Assembly: GCF_003148905.1 (NCBI RefSeq)
Contig: NZ_QGHC01000007.1
Coordinates: forward strand, 186,001 to 250,000
Source of the DNA: Fulvimonas soli
Lineage (GTDB): Bacteria; Pseudomonadota; Gammaproteobacteria; Xanthomonadales; Rhodanobacteraceae
Direction: 5' to 3'
DNA: 64,000 bases
In this document: in pieces, positions 1-8,009 of the stretch
Layout of the letters: each line of letters starts with the position of its first letter
How positions within the stretch are numbered: position 1 is the first letter of the stretch
Translations under genes and position numbers: made by a program
Notes under the pieces: generated by a model
The model's input: the letters and a program-made list of their open reading frames with translations, nothing else
Told to the model about the DNA's origin: nothing
The model's database searches: none

Positions 1-184
1 CGGCGATGGCGGCGGCGTAGCGGCTGTGCGTGTCGCGCAGGTCGTCCATCTCCGCGGCGATCGCGCGCAGCGGCGCCACGAACCACCAGTGCAGCAGCAG
101 CAGGTAGGCCAGCGCCAGCGCCAGCAGCAACAGCAGCACCGCGGCGACGCGCTGCTCGCGCGGCTTGAGGGCGGGCGCCTTCAT
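1..184 (-). CDS. gspM: Type II secretion protein GspM, N-terminal part (cut by window edge)
   Basis: Only the first 61 codons are present. The start codon at 184 overlaps the stop of gspL in an ATGA junction. The translation has a short charged N-terminus, then one hydrophobic stretch of about 18 residues rich in Ala and Leu, then the start of an amphipathic region. This is the layout of GspM, a small inner-membrane protein that binds GspL in the secretion platform. The short length limits homology evidence, so the call rests on topology and on being the last gene of a gspE-to-gspM run. Confidence 0.8.
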   Translation of the reverse strand, partial: MKAPALKPREQRVAAVLLLLLALALAYLLLLHWWFVAPLRAIAAEMDDLRDTHSRYAAAIA

Positions 185-1329
185 GGCGTGCCTCCCGCGG
201 CGGGTTTCGCCGCCGGCGCGGGCGGCTGGCGCAGCTGCGCCAGCATGTAGAAGCGGTCCTTGCCGCTGCCGGGGTCGGGCTGGATGCTGCCCTGGAAGTT
301 GGGGTCGGCGATCAGCGGCGAGTCCTTCAGCGCGTCGATCAGCTTCACCGCCTGCTGCGCCTGGCCCTGGAAGCCGAGCTGGCCGCTGCCGTCCAGGCTG
401 AAGCGCTCCAGCCAGGCCGACTCCGGCAGCCGCCGGGTGAGCTCCTGCAGCAGCGCGAGCCGGCTCACGCTGCGCTGCTTGCGCTGCACCAGGAAGCCGG
501 CGGCGCCGACGTTGTCCTGCCACTGCTGGCGCAGCGCCGCCACCTGTTGCGCCTGCGCGCGCATCGACTCGACCTCGGCGCGCATCTGCTCCAGCGCCTG
601 CTCGCGGTTGTGCAGCCACTGCGCCAGCACCAGCGCCAGCAGCGCCAGGCAGGCGGCGCCGAGCGCAAGGTTGAGGCGCAGCCGCGGCCGGCGCCGGCGC
701 GGCGCCTGGCCGGGCGGCAGCAGGTCGACGCCGAGGCGGCCGCCGCCCTCGGCCACGTCCACCGCGTCCACCGCGATGCCGGCCTCGCGCAGCTGCGCCA
801 GCAGCGGATCGAGCGTGGCGCGCGGCACCGCCACCAGCTCGGCCGCCAGGCGGCCGGGCGCGGCCGGCGCGGCGAGCTCGCGCACCGCGTAGTGCACCTG
901 CTCGGCGCGGAACGGCGTCTGCCGGTCCATCTCGAAGGCGCCGACCCGGGCGAGGTTCTCGGCGGCGGCCCCGGGCAGCGAGAGCGTGCGGCGCAGCACC
1001 TGCCCCGCGGGCAGCAGCAGGGCCAGGCGCAGGTCCTCCGCGTCCACGCCGCGCACCGCGGCATCCAGCGCGGCGCGCTGCTCGCCGGCCGGCGCGTCGG
1101 CCGGCCAGGCGGCGACGACGGCGCCGCCGCGCAGATGCCAGTGCGCACCGTCGCGCTCGAGCAGGAACCACGCGGCGCCGCCGCCGAAGCGCCGCCGCCA
1201 GCCGGCCGGCAGCAGCGCGGCCAGCTCGCCGCCCCACCAGCGCAGGAACCCCGGCAGCGGCGACGCGCGCCAGGCGCGCCGCGCGCGCTCCAGCGGCGGT
1301 CGCAACGTCTGCATCGCGCCGTTACTCAT
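181..1329 (-). CDS. gspL: Type II secretion protein GspL
   Basis: Predicted bitopic inner-membrane protein of 382 residues that recruits the ATPase GspE to the secretion platform. The N-terminal 215 residues are cytoplasmic and resemble the reduced actin-like GspL/PilM fold. A single membrane helix lies at about 217-238, preceded by an Arg-rich stop. A periplasmic coiled-coil and PilN-like domain follow, with the Glu/Gln-rich helix at about 240-265. The start at 1329 overlaps the stop of gspK (ATGA) and the stop overlaps gspM, so the gene is translationally coupled on both sides. Family members share little sequence, so the call depends partly on order. Confidence 0.9.
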   Translation of the reverse strand: MSNGAMQTLRPPLERARRAWRASPLPGFLRWWGGELAALLPAGWRRRFGGGAAWFLLERDGAHWHLRGGAVVAAWPADAPAGEQRAALDAAVRGVDAEDLRLALLLPAGQVLRRTLSLPGAAAENLARVGAFEMDRQTPFRAEQVHYAVRELAAPAAPGRLAAELVAVPRATLDPLLAQLREAGIAVDAVDVAEGGGRLGVDLLPPGQAPRRRRPRLRLNLALGAACLALLALVLAQWLHNREQALEQMRAEVESMRAQAQQVAALRQQWQDNVGAAGFLVQRKQRSVSRLALLQELTRRLPESAWLERFSLDGSGQLGFQGQAQQAVKLIDALKDSPLIADPNFQGSIQPDPGSGKDRFYMLAQLRQPPAPAAKPAAGGTP

Positions 1330-2177
1330 CCCCCGTCACCCTCCTGCCAATGCAATACCGCGTACGGCTGCGCCCCGGACCTGCCCCCCTGCAGGCGCAC
1401 CGTGGCGCGCAATACCGCGCGCGTGCCGTCAGCCAGCGTGGCCTCGGCGCGGATACTATGCGTGACCCCCGTCGCCACGGCCAGCGAAGCCGCGCGGTCC
1501 GGGCGCTGCCGCCGCGCAAGGATCTGCGCGATCTGTTGCGGCGTCATGCCGGGCACCGCGGCCAGCGCCAGCGCCGAGGCGCTGCCCGGATCGGGCGCGG
1601 CGCGGCCGGACCAGATGGTGATGTCGCCGGCGATGCGCCGGTACAGCGCCGGCGTCATGCCGGGCACCTGCTGCAGTTCCTCGATGCTGGCGAACGGCGC
1701 GTGGCGCGCCGGCGCGCTTCCGGCCAGCCCGGACGCATCCAGGCCGGGCTGCGGCGGGCTGCGCCAGGCCGCCACGGCCGCCGCCAGCCGCTGCGCGTCC
1801 GCCGCCGGCATGCCCGCGGCGCGGAAGAACGCCTGCAGCGACTCCGGCGTGGCGGCGTCGAGGTCGAGCTTGCCGCCCTCGTCGACCGCGCTGACGCTGA
1901 CGCGGGCATCGTCGAAGCGCAGCTCGTAGCTGCGCCCGTCGGGCACCCAGCGCCGCTGCGGCTGCGGGTCCTGCAGCGCGTAGACCGCCTGCGCCAGCCC
2001 GGCCTCGGCGGCGTAGTGCGCCCGCGTCTGCGCGAACTGGTAGCGCGCCTGCAGGCCCTCGGTGCGCGCCAGCGCGGCGTAGCCGCCGAGCAGGATCGCC
2101 AGCAGCGTGCACGCCCACAGCACCACCAGCAGGGCGATGCCGCGCTGGGTGCGGCCGGCGGGGCGGCGCGCGCTCAC
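1326..2177 (-). CDS. gspK: Minor pseudopilin GspK
   Basis: Largest minor pseudopilin, 283 residues, thought to cap the pseudopilus tip with GspI and GspJ. Starting at the GTG at 2177 (GTGA overlap with gspJ) gives a 14-residue leader ending Thr-Gln-Arg-Gly, then IALLVVLWACTLL, a prepilin-peptidase site followed by a membrane helix. Glu at mature position 5 is missing, as is typical of GspK. The C-terminal half contains the helix-hairpin-helix-like segments IEELQQVPGMTPALY and LAAVPGMTPQQIA seen in the family. The open frame extends far upstream, but that part is out of register with gspJ and is not coding. Confidence 0.92.
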   Translation of the reverse strand: MSARRPAGRTQRGIALLVVLWACTLLAILLGGYAALARTEGLQARYQFAQTRAHYAAEAGLAQAVYALQDPQPQRRWVPDGRSYELRFDDARVSVSAVDEGGKLDLDAATPESLQAFFRAAGMPAADAQRLAAAVAAWRSPPQPGLDASGLAGSAPARHAPFASIEELQQVPGMTPALYRRIAGDITIWSGRAAPDPGSASALALAAVPGMTPQQIAQILARRQRPDRAASLAVATGVTHSIRAEATLADGTRAVLRATVRLQGGRSGAQPYAVLHWQEGDGG

Positions 2178-3010
2178 TGCCGCATCCTCTGGATGCGCAG
2201 GCCCTGCAGCAGGCCGGGCCGGGTCAAGCTGGCGCTGACGTCCACGCGCAGCGGCGCGTCCAGCCGCGGCCAGCGCTCGGGCGCGGGCGGGGTCAGCTCG
2301 ATGCGCACCAGCGAGGGCAGCAGGCGGCCGTCCGGCCAGCTGCCCTGCCAGTCGCCGGGACGGCCCTGCGCGTCGATGCCGCGGTAGCTGAAGGCACCCT
2401 CGCGCACGTCGTCGAGCAGCACCTCCGGCCGTCCTTCCGGCTTCGGCGGCTGGCCGTCGAACGGCAGCGCGGCGAAGCGGATCTCCAGCCGCTGGCCGCC
2501 CCGGCCGTTGTCGACCAGCGCCAGCGTCTGCACCTGCGGGCCGAGCTTGCCGAGGTAGCCGGGCAGCGGCGCGACGAAGCTCAGCTCGTGCGGCGTGCCC
2601 TTGAAGTACAGCGCGTCGCCGCGGTCGTCGCGGCCGATCGGCTGCGCCATCGCCTGCGCCAGCTCGCGGCGCAGGAACTCCTGCGCGGAGCGGATGCGGT
2701 CCAGCCGCTCGATCGCCGCGCCGCCGGCCTGCACGCTCTGCGTGGCGGTGCGGATGCCCGAGTACACGCCCAGCAGCAGCAGCGCCAGCAGCGCGAGCGC
2801 GCCGAGCACCTCGAGCAGGCTGAAGCCGCGCGGGGGCGACGGCGACTTCCGTGGCAGTGCCTCCTGTGGGAGCAGCCTTTGTGGGAGCGGTCTCCGTGGG
2901 AGCGGCCGCCGGCCGCGATGCCGGCTGGCTCGGACAGTGCGGCCATCGCGGCCGGCGGCCGCTCCCACGGAGATTGCTCCCGGAGGAGGCCTGAAGACCG
3001 GCGCGCTCAC
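2174..3010 (-). CDS. gspJ: Minor pseudopilin GspJ with an unusually long leader
   Basis: Minor pseudopilin of the tip complex. The processing site PRG|FSLLEVLGALALLALL and the following helix are clear, and the C-terminal globular part fits GspJ. The GTG at 3010 overlaps the gspI stop as GTGA, matching the other junctions of the operon. It implies a prepilin leader of more than 60 residues, because a REP-like repeat (2865-2970) lies between the start and the processing site and is read through in frame. No ATG, GTG or TTG sits close to the processing site. A CTG near 2856 behind an AGGAGG is possible but poorly spaced. The product is certain; the start is not. Confidence 0.85.
   Translation of the reverse strand: MSAPVFRPPPGAISVGAAAGRDGRTVRASRHRGRRPLPRRPLPQRLLPQEALPRKSPSPPRGFSLLEVLGALALLALLLLGVYSGIRTATQSVQAGGAAIERLDRIRSAQEFLRRELAQAMAQPIGRDDRGDALYFKGTPHELSFVAPLPGYLGKLGPQVQTLALVDNGRGGQRLEIRFAALPFDGQPPKPEGRPEVLLDDVREGAFSYRGIDAQGRPGDWQGSWPDGRLLPSLVRIELTPPAPERWPRLDAPLRVDVSASLTRPGLLQGLRIQRMRQ
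2865..2970. repeat. REP-like inverted repeat inside the 5' end of gspJ
   Basis: Three copies of GTGGGAGC(A/G)G in a row are followed by GCCGCCGGCCGCGATG. Further on comes the inverse arm GCGGCCGGCGGCCGCTCCCAC. The same palindromic unit recurs between genes at 13858, 48815, 48979 and 59195. Here it lies within the reading frame of gspJ, before the prepilin cleavage site, so it would be removed from the mature protein if translated. Confidence 0.85.
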
Positions 3011-3423
3011 GGCGCATTCCCGTTCGCCGGCGCGGACGCCACGCGCAGCGTGCTGAAACGCGCCACCCGCTCGCGCCCGGCCGCGCCCCAGGACACGGCC
3101 AGGTCCAGGCGGTACAGCACCAGCGGGCTGGCCGGCCCCGGCGGCGCGTTCGCTTCCTGCGCCGGCCGCCACGGCCGCACGTCGAGCTGCCAGCGGTACC
3201 GCCCGTCGAAGCGGCCGCTGCGGCTGCCCGGCTGCAGCGGTTCCAGCACGAAGGCGCCGTCGAGCAGGCTGCGCGCCCACAGCGCGGCGCGGCTGTAGTC
3301 GGCGGCGCTGCCGCTCAGGCGGATCGCGCCGCCGGCCACCTGCATCAGCGCGGCGAAGGCGATCGCCAGCAGCAGCATCGCCGCCACCACTTCCAGCAGG
3401 CTGAAGCCGCGCGCGCGCCTCAT
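3007..3423 (-). CDS. gspI: Minor pseudopilin GspI
   Basis: Minor pseudopilin of 138 residues that nucleates the GspI-J-K tip complex. The start MRRARG|FSLLEVVAAMLLLAIAF gives a normal six-residue leader, a conserved Glu at mature position 5 and a hydrophobic helix. The start codon overlaps the gspH stop and the stop overlaps the gspJ GTG. This leader has none of the repeat DNA found in gspG, gspH and gspJ, so it shows what an unmodified leader looks like in this operon. Confidence 0.93.
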   Translation of the reverse strand: MRRARGFSLLEVVAAMLLLAIAFAALMQVAGGAIRLSGSAADYSRAALWARSLLDGAFVLEPLQPGSRSGRFDGRYRWQLDVRPWRPAQEANAPPGPASPLVLYRLDLAVSWGAAGRERVARFSTLRVASAPANGNAP

Positions 3424-4016
3424 CGCGCGGCCACGCCGTCGGTGACGCTGACCGCGCCGGTCAGCCAGGCCACGTTGACCTGCCAGCGCCGCGCACCGCG
3501 CTGCAGGGTGATGTGGCCGCCGGTGGAGCTGCCGTCGGGAAAGAAGCGGATGCGGCCGGTGTGGCCGTCGGGCTGGTCCTCGCGCGCGCTGGTGATGGAC
3601 ACGCGCATGCCCTCGGGCAGCTTGACCTGGCGCCCGCCGGCGGCGCGGTAGCTGGCGTCGCGCACGTCCAGCTCGAAGCTCTGCTCGCCGCCCTTCACGA
3701 TCGCCTGCGCGCGCGTGGCGCGCAGCGCGGCGGCCAGCTCGCCGCTGGCCGCGCGCACGCGCGCGCCGGCCAGCCCCTGCGTCACCGACACCGCCACCGC
3801 GGCGGCGGCGATGCCGATCAGCAGGATCACGGCGAGGAGCTCGAGCAGGGTGAAGCCGCTGGCGCGCGGGGCGCGCCGGGAACGGGGAACGGGGAACGGG
3901 GAACGGGGGGGCGCGGCGCAAGAGCGTGCGACGCCGGAACGGGAACGGCGGCGCGGCATGCACGCGCTCCGCGCGCACGCCCGTTCCCCGTTCCCCGTTC
4001 CCCGTTCCCCCGTCAT
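3420..4016 (-). CDS. gspH: Minor pseudopilin GspH with repeat-derived leader
   Basis: Pseudopilin of 198 residues as called. The site ASG|FTLLELLAVILLIGIAAAAV, with Glu at mature position 5, is followed by a GspH-type globular domain containing IRFFPDGSSTGGHI. The ATG at 4016 overlaps the gspG stop (TAATG). About 60 residues separate it from the cleavage site, and most are encoded by inverted arrays of a GGGGAAC unit (3878-4011). No closer start codon precedes the processing site. Either prepilin peptidase tolerates a very long basic leader or translation begins at a non-standard codon. Confidence 0.88.
   Translation of the reverse strand: MTGERGTGNGERACARSACMPRRRSRSGVARSCAAPPRSPFPVPRSRRAPRASGFTLLELLAVILLIGIAAAAVAVSVTQGLAGARVRAASGELAAALRATRAQAIVKGGEQSFELDVRDASYRAAGGRQVKLPEGMRVSITSAREDQPDGHTGRIRFFPDGSSTGGHITLQRGARRWQVNVAWLTGAVSVTDGVAAR
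3878..4011. repeat. Inverted pair of GGGGAAC heptamer arrays in the gspH leader
   Basis: One arm (3878-3910) is several tandem GGGAACG units and the other (3980-4011) is the same heptamer inverted, CCGTTCC. They flank about 70 bp of GC-rich DNA. A paralogous element with GGGCAC units sits in gspG at 4423-4557. In both genes the element ends within about 35 bp of the prepilin processing site. Confidence 0.88.
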
Positions 4017-4585
4017 TACTGCCAATTCCCCACGTCGGCGCTGTACCCCTCGCCGCCGGGCTGGCCGTCCTGGCCGTAGAACACCAGGTCGAAGCTGCCG
4101 TGCTCGCCGGGGTACTTGTAGCCGAAGTCGTGGCCCCACGGGTCCTTGAGGTCGGACGGCTTGGCGTAGGGGCCCTGCCAGTTCGCCGCGTTCGAGGGCT
4201 TGGCCACCAGGTCGCCGAGCTGCGCCGGCGGCGAGCCGTTGTCCAGCGCGTAGTTCTCGATCTTCTGCGAGAGCGTGGTGAGCTGCGCCTTGCCCGCGCC
4301 GTACTTGCCCTTGTCCACGTTCTTGCCGACCTGGCTCACCACCACCGCGCCGATGATGCCGATCAGCACGATCACGGCGAGCATTTCGAGCAGGGTGAAA
4401 CCGTTGGCGCGCGGAGCGCGCCGGGAACGGGGCACGGGGCACGGCGAACGGGGATGCGTGCGGGTGGCTGGTGTGCCGCGCCATCGCACCCATTCCGGCG
4501 ACATGCGCTCTTGCGCCACGGCCCCCCGTGCCCCGTGCCCCGTGCCCCGTGCCCCCCATGTCCTCATCCGCATCCTCATCGTCAT
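4016..4585 (-). CDS. gspG: Major pseudopilin GspG with repeat-derived leader
   Basis: Main subunit of the type II secretion pseudopilus. The processing site ANG|FTLLEMLAVIVLIGIIGAVVV is canonical, and the mature part of about 130 residues carries the GspG signature segments DPWGHDFGYKYPGEHG and DLVFYGQDGQPGG. The first ATG (4585) lies 16 bp past the gspF stop, behind GGAG. It would give a leader of more than 50 residues beginning with a Met-Arg alternation. As in gspH, the extra leader is encoded by inverted tandem repeats (4423-4557), and no start codon is nearer the cleavage site. Confidence 0.93.
   Translation of the reverse strand: MTMRMRMRTWGARGTGHGARGAVAQERMSPEWVRWRGTPATRTHPRSPCPVPRSRRAPRANGFTLLEMLAVIVLIGIIGAVVVSQVGKNVDKGKYGAGKAQLTTLSQKIENYALDNGSPPAQLGDLVAKPSNAANWQGPYAKPSDLKDPWGHDFGYKYPGEHGSFDLVFYGQDGQPGGEGYSADVGNWQ
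4423..4557. repeat. Inverted pair of GGGGCAC/GGGGAAC arrays in the gspG leader
   Basis: The left arm (4423-4453) has GGGAACGGGGCACGGGGCAC. The right arm (4521-4557) has four CCCCGTG units. The layout matches the element in gspH at 3878-4011, and both are followed by nearly identical coding for PRSRRAPRA before the Gly of the processing site. This suggests that one element was copied or converted from the other. Confidence 0.85.
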
Positions 4586-4601
4586 TCACTCCGGCCAAAA
4601 G

Positions 4602-5819
4602 TCACTGGATATTGCTGGTCAGGCTGAGCAGCGGCAGCAGGATCGCCGCCATGATGATCGCCACCAGCACGGTCATCGCGATGGTGAGCGCGGGCACCAG
4701 CGCGGCGAGCAGGCGGTCGATCGCGCGCTTGCTCTCCAGCTCGAAGGTGTCGGCCACCTTGAGCAGCATCGCGTCGAGCTGGCCGGCCTCCTCGCCCACC
4801 TGCACCATCTGCAGCGCCAGCCGCGGGAAGCGCTGCGACTGCGCCAGCGCCAGGCCCAGCCCCGAGCCGCCCTTGACCTGCTCGGCGGCCTGCGCCAGCG
4901 CCTCGTCCAGCGCGCGGTTGGAGGTGACCTGGCGCGCGATGCCCAGCGCCGACAGCAGCGGCACGCCGTTCTTCAGCAGCGTGCCCAGCGTGCGCGCGAT
5001 GCGCGCCGTCTCCACCCTGGTCAGCAGCGGCCCGGCCACGCGCAGGCCCAGGAGCTTCGCGTGCCAGGCCAGCCGCGCCGCCGGGTCGCGCAGGCGCGCG
5101 CGCCAGTAGAAGACGCCGGCGACCACCAGCAGCACCAGCAGCCACCACCACGATTGCAGGAACTGGCCCAGCGCCAGCACCGCCCGGGTGATGAAGGGGA
5201 TCGGCACCTGCATGTCCTCGAAGATCGGCACGAACTGCGGCACCACGTAGGCCAGCAGCAGCACCAGCGAGCCGAGCACGCCGACCAGCAGGAAGGCCGG
5301 GTAGATCAGCGCGTTGACGATGCTGCCCTTGAGCTGCTGCGCGCGTTCGAGGTAGTCCGCCAGGCGGCGCAGGGTGTCCTCCAGCGCGCCGCCGCTCTCG
5401 CCCGCGCGCACCAGCGCGACGTACAGCCGCGGGAACACGCCGTGCTCCTCCTCCAGCGCCTGCGACAGCGGCGCGCCGCCGCGCACGCGCTCGCGCACGC
5501 GCTCGACCAGCTTCCTCGCGCGCTCGCCCTCGGGCAGGTCGAGCAGGATGCCCAGCGCGCGGTCCAGCGGCTGGCCTGCGCCGAGCAGGGTGGCCAGCTG
5601 GTGGGTGAACTGGGCGAGCTGGTCGCCGGCGAACGGCCCGCGCCGGAACAGCGCGGCCAGCCCCGAGCCGCCGCCGCCGGCGTCGGCCGGCTTCGCCTCC
5701 AGCGGCGTATGCCCCTGGTCCTGCAGGCGGCCGACCACCTCCTCGACGCTGGCGGCCTCCATCTGCCCCTGCAGCAGTTCGCCGGCGGCGCTGACCGCCC
5801 GATATACAAACAGACTCAT
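4602..5819 (-). CDS. gspF: Type II secretion inner-membrane platform protein GspF
   Basis: Polytopic inner-membrane protein of 405 residues around which the secretion platform is built. Starting at MSLFVYRAVSAAG (5819) gives the usual N-terminus. Two repeated cytoplasmic T2SSF domains (about 70-190 and 275-395) each contain a segment of the LxxLLxxGxPLxxAL type, and hydrophobic spans lie near 170-205, 220-240 and 375-400. An upstream in-frame ATG at 5876 adds 19 residues encoded by duplicated intergenic DNA and is unlikely to be used. gspG follows after 16 bp. Confidence 0.94.
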   Translation of the reverse strand: MSLFVYRAVSAAGELLQGQMEAASVEEVVGRLQDQGHTPLEAKPADAGGGGSGLAALFRRGPFAGDQLAQFTHQLATLLGAGQPLDRALGILLDLPEGERARKLVERVRERVRGGAPLSQALEEEHGVFPRLYVALVRAGESGGALEDTLRRLADYLERAQQLKGSIVNALIYPAFLLVGVLGSLVLLLAYVVPQFVPIFEDMQVPIPFITRAVLALGQFLQSWWWLLVLLVVAGVFYWRARLRDPAARLAWHAKLLGLRVAGPLLTRVETARIARTLGTLLKNGVPLLSALGIARQVTSNRALDEALAQAAEQVKGGSGLGLALAQSQRFPRLALQMVQVGEEAGQLDAMLLKVADTFELESKRAIDRLLAALVPALTIAMTVLVAIIMAAILLPLLSLTSNIQ

Positions 5820-6038
5820 AGGGCCCGCCGCCCCCGGCTTCCGGCAAGCTCGACCGCACGCGAACCCGCACGGCACGTTTGCCCCCTCTCCCCGCCGGGG
5901 AGAGGGTTGGGGTGAGGGGCGGGTGCTCGCGATAGTACGAACAGACTCATGGGACCCGCCGCCCCCGGCTTCCGGCTAGCGCAAGCCCATGCGACCCCGC
6001 CCGGCACGTTTGCCCCCTCTCCCCCTTGGGGAGAGGGA
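5805..6038. repeat. 131-bp tandem duplication of the gspF start region
   Basis: 5805-5907 is repeated at 5936-6038 with a constant 131-bp offset and scattered substitutions. Both copies contain an ATG reading MSLFV, the block GCCGCCCCCGGCTTCCGGC, and a palindrome of the CCCTCTCCCC...GGGGAGAGGG family. Only the copy nearer gspF continues into a T2SSF frame; the other ATG soon reaches repeat DNA. It lies between the gspE stop (6048) and the gspF start. Confidence 0.88.
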
Positions 6039-6047
6039 GCAATGGCG

Positions 6048-7781
6048 TCAGCCCTCCTGCGTGACACGCAGCACCTCCTCCAGCGTGGTGACGCCGGCCA
6101 GCGCCTTGGCGATGCCGTCCTCGTACATGGTGCGCATGCCCTCGGCGCGCGCCTGGCGCTCGATCTCGCCGGCGTCGGCGCGCTGCATCACCAGCCGGCG
6201 CAGCGCGTCGCTCATCACCAGGAACTCCATGATCGCGCGGCGGCCGCGGTAGCCGGTGGGGTTGGCCGCGCTGGGGACCGGCTTCCACAGCCGGATCGGT
6301 CGCCCTTGCGCGTATTTCTCCAACTGGAACTGCTCGACCACCTCGGACGCGGGCTCGTAGGGCACCGCCGTGGCCGGGTCGAGCCGCCGCACCAGCCGCT
6401 GCGCCAGGATGCCGTTGACGGTGGAGCCCAGCAGGTAGTCCTCCACGCCCATGTCGAGCAGGCGGGTGACGCCGCCGGCGGCGCTGTTGGTGTGCAGCGT
6501 GGACAGCACCAGGTGGCCGGTGAGCGCGGACTGGATCGCGATGCGGCAGGTCTCCAGGTCGCGCATCTCGCCGATCATGATGACGTCCGGGTCCTGGCGC
6601 ATGATCGAGCGCAGCGCGTTGGCGAAGTCCAGCCCGATCTGTGGCTTCACCTGGATCTGGTTGATGCCCTCGAGCTGGTATTCGACCGGGTCCTCCACGG
6701 TGATGATCTTCACGTCCGGCGTGTTGATCTTCGACAGCGCCGTGTACAGCGTGGTGCTCTTGCCCGAGCCGGTGGGGCCGGTGACGAGCAGGATGCCGTG
6801 CGGGCGCTCCAGCACCTCCACGAAGCGCTCGCGGAAGGCGTCGGTGAAGCCCAGCTCGGCGAAGTCGAACGCCACCGTCTCGCGGTCCAGGATGCGCATC
6901 ACCACCGACTCGCCGAAGCTGGTCGGCACGGTGGACACGCGCAGGTCCAGCTCCTTCCCCTGCACGCGCAGCTGGATGCGGCCGTCCTGCGGCAGGCGGC
7001 GCTCGGCGATGTTGAGCTTGGCCATGATCTTCACGCGCGAGATCACCGCCGCGGTGGACGAGGCCGGCGGCGCCTCCACCTCGTGCAGCACGCCGTCGAT
7101 GCGGTAGCGCACCTTCAGGCGGTTCTCGAACGGCTCGATGTGCACGTCCGAGGCGCGCTGCTCCACCGCGCGCTGCAGGATCAGGTTGACCAGGCGGATC
7201 ACCGGCGCCTCGGAGGCGAGGTCGCGCAGGTGCTCCACGTCCTCCTCCTCGGCGGCGCTGCCGTCGAGGTTCTCCACGATGGTGCCCATCGCCGAGCGGC
7301 CGGCGCCGTAGTAGCGCTCGATCAGGTCGTCGATCTCCGAGCGCAGGCCGATGCGCAGGCTGACCGGCTTGCCGGCGGCCAGCTCCACCGCGTGCAGCGG
7401 GTACGGGTCGGCCGGGTCGGCCACCACCAGCGCCAGGCCGTCCTCGCCCTCGCGCACCGGCACCACGTGCTGCTGCTTGAGGAAGCGCACCGACAGCTCC
7501 AGCTCCGGCGGCGCCAGCTCCGGCGCCTCGGCGGCGGCCAGCAGCGGCGCGCCGAGCAGCTCGGACCAGGCCTGCGCCAGGTCGCGCTCGGACACCAGGC
7601 CGAGCCGCGCCAGCAGCGCGGTGAGGGTGCCCTCGGGGGCTTCCTCGTGCAGCCGCCGGGCCCGGCCCAGGTCGCTGTCCTTCAGGCTGCCGCGCGACAC
7701 CAGCAGCGCGCAGACGGCCGCCTCGCGGTCGCCCAGCGCCGTCCCCGCCCCGTTGGCCGCCGGCTCCGACACTGCCGACAT
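6048..7781 (-). CDS. gspE: Type II secretion ATPase GspE
   Basis: Cytoplasmic hexameric ATPase (577 residues) that powers pseudopilus assembly and docks on GspL. The N-terminal 150 residues form a T2SSE N domain. The nucleotide-binding domain has the Walker A motif GPTGSGKS at 335-342, an Asp box VEDPVEYQ, a Walker B-like DPDVIMIGEMRD and a His box TGHLVLSTLHTNSA. The C-terminal insertion that normally carries two CxxC zinc pairs has none of the four cysteines (RRLDPATAVPYE and WKPVPSAANPTGYRGR). MSAVSEPAANG at 7781 is taken as the start. The 228-bp gap to the divergent tatD should hold both promoters. Confidence 0.96.
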   Translation of the reverse strand: MSAVSEPAANGAGTALGDREAAVCALLVSRGSLKDSDLGRARRLHEEAPEGTLTALLARLGLVSERDLAQAWSELLGAPLLAAAEAPELAPPELELSVRFLKQQHVVPVREGEDGLALVVADPADPYPLHAVELAAGKPVSLRIGLRSEIDDLIERYYGAGRSAMGTIVENLDGSAAEEEDVEHLRDLASEAPVIRLVNLILQRAVEQRASDVHIEPFENRLKVRYRIDGVLHEVEAPPASSTAAVISRVKIMAKLNIAERRLPQDGRIQLRVQGKELDLRVSTVPTSFGESVVMRILDRETVAFDFAELGFTDAFRERFVEVLERPHGILLVTGPTGSGKSTTLYTALSKINTPDVKIITVEDPVEYQLEGINQIQVKPQIGLDFANALRSIMRQDPDVIMIGEMRDLETCRIAIQSALTGHLVLSTLHTNSAAGGVTRLLDMGVEDYLLGSTVNGILAQRLVRRLDPATAVPYEPASEVVEQFQLEKYAQGRPIRLWKPVPSAANPTGYRGRRAIMEFLVMSDALRRLVMQRADAGEIERQARAEGMRTMYEDGIAKALAGVTTLEEVLRVTQEG

Positions 7782-8009
7782 GCATCCACCCCGTTGACCG
7801 CGTATATAGGAAAGACATCCCGCTGCCGACGCCCCCTCGCCGGCAAAGAGGCCCATAGTTAGCACATCCGCCCGAACGAACGCGAGTCGGGGGCGACGCC
7901 GGTCACGAAAAGGCCGGCGCCGGGCGCCCCCGCCCGCGCCGCGCGGCGGGCGGGTGACGCGCGGCCGCGGCCGCCCGGATAATGGCCGGTCCCGCAGCGG
8001 AGACCGCGC

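Noticed and set aside
5947-7818. Long minus-strand frame of over 600 codons overlapping gspE in another frame
   Set aside because: It is a high-GC shadow frame; gspE in the adjacent frame has all ATPase motifs.
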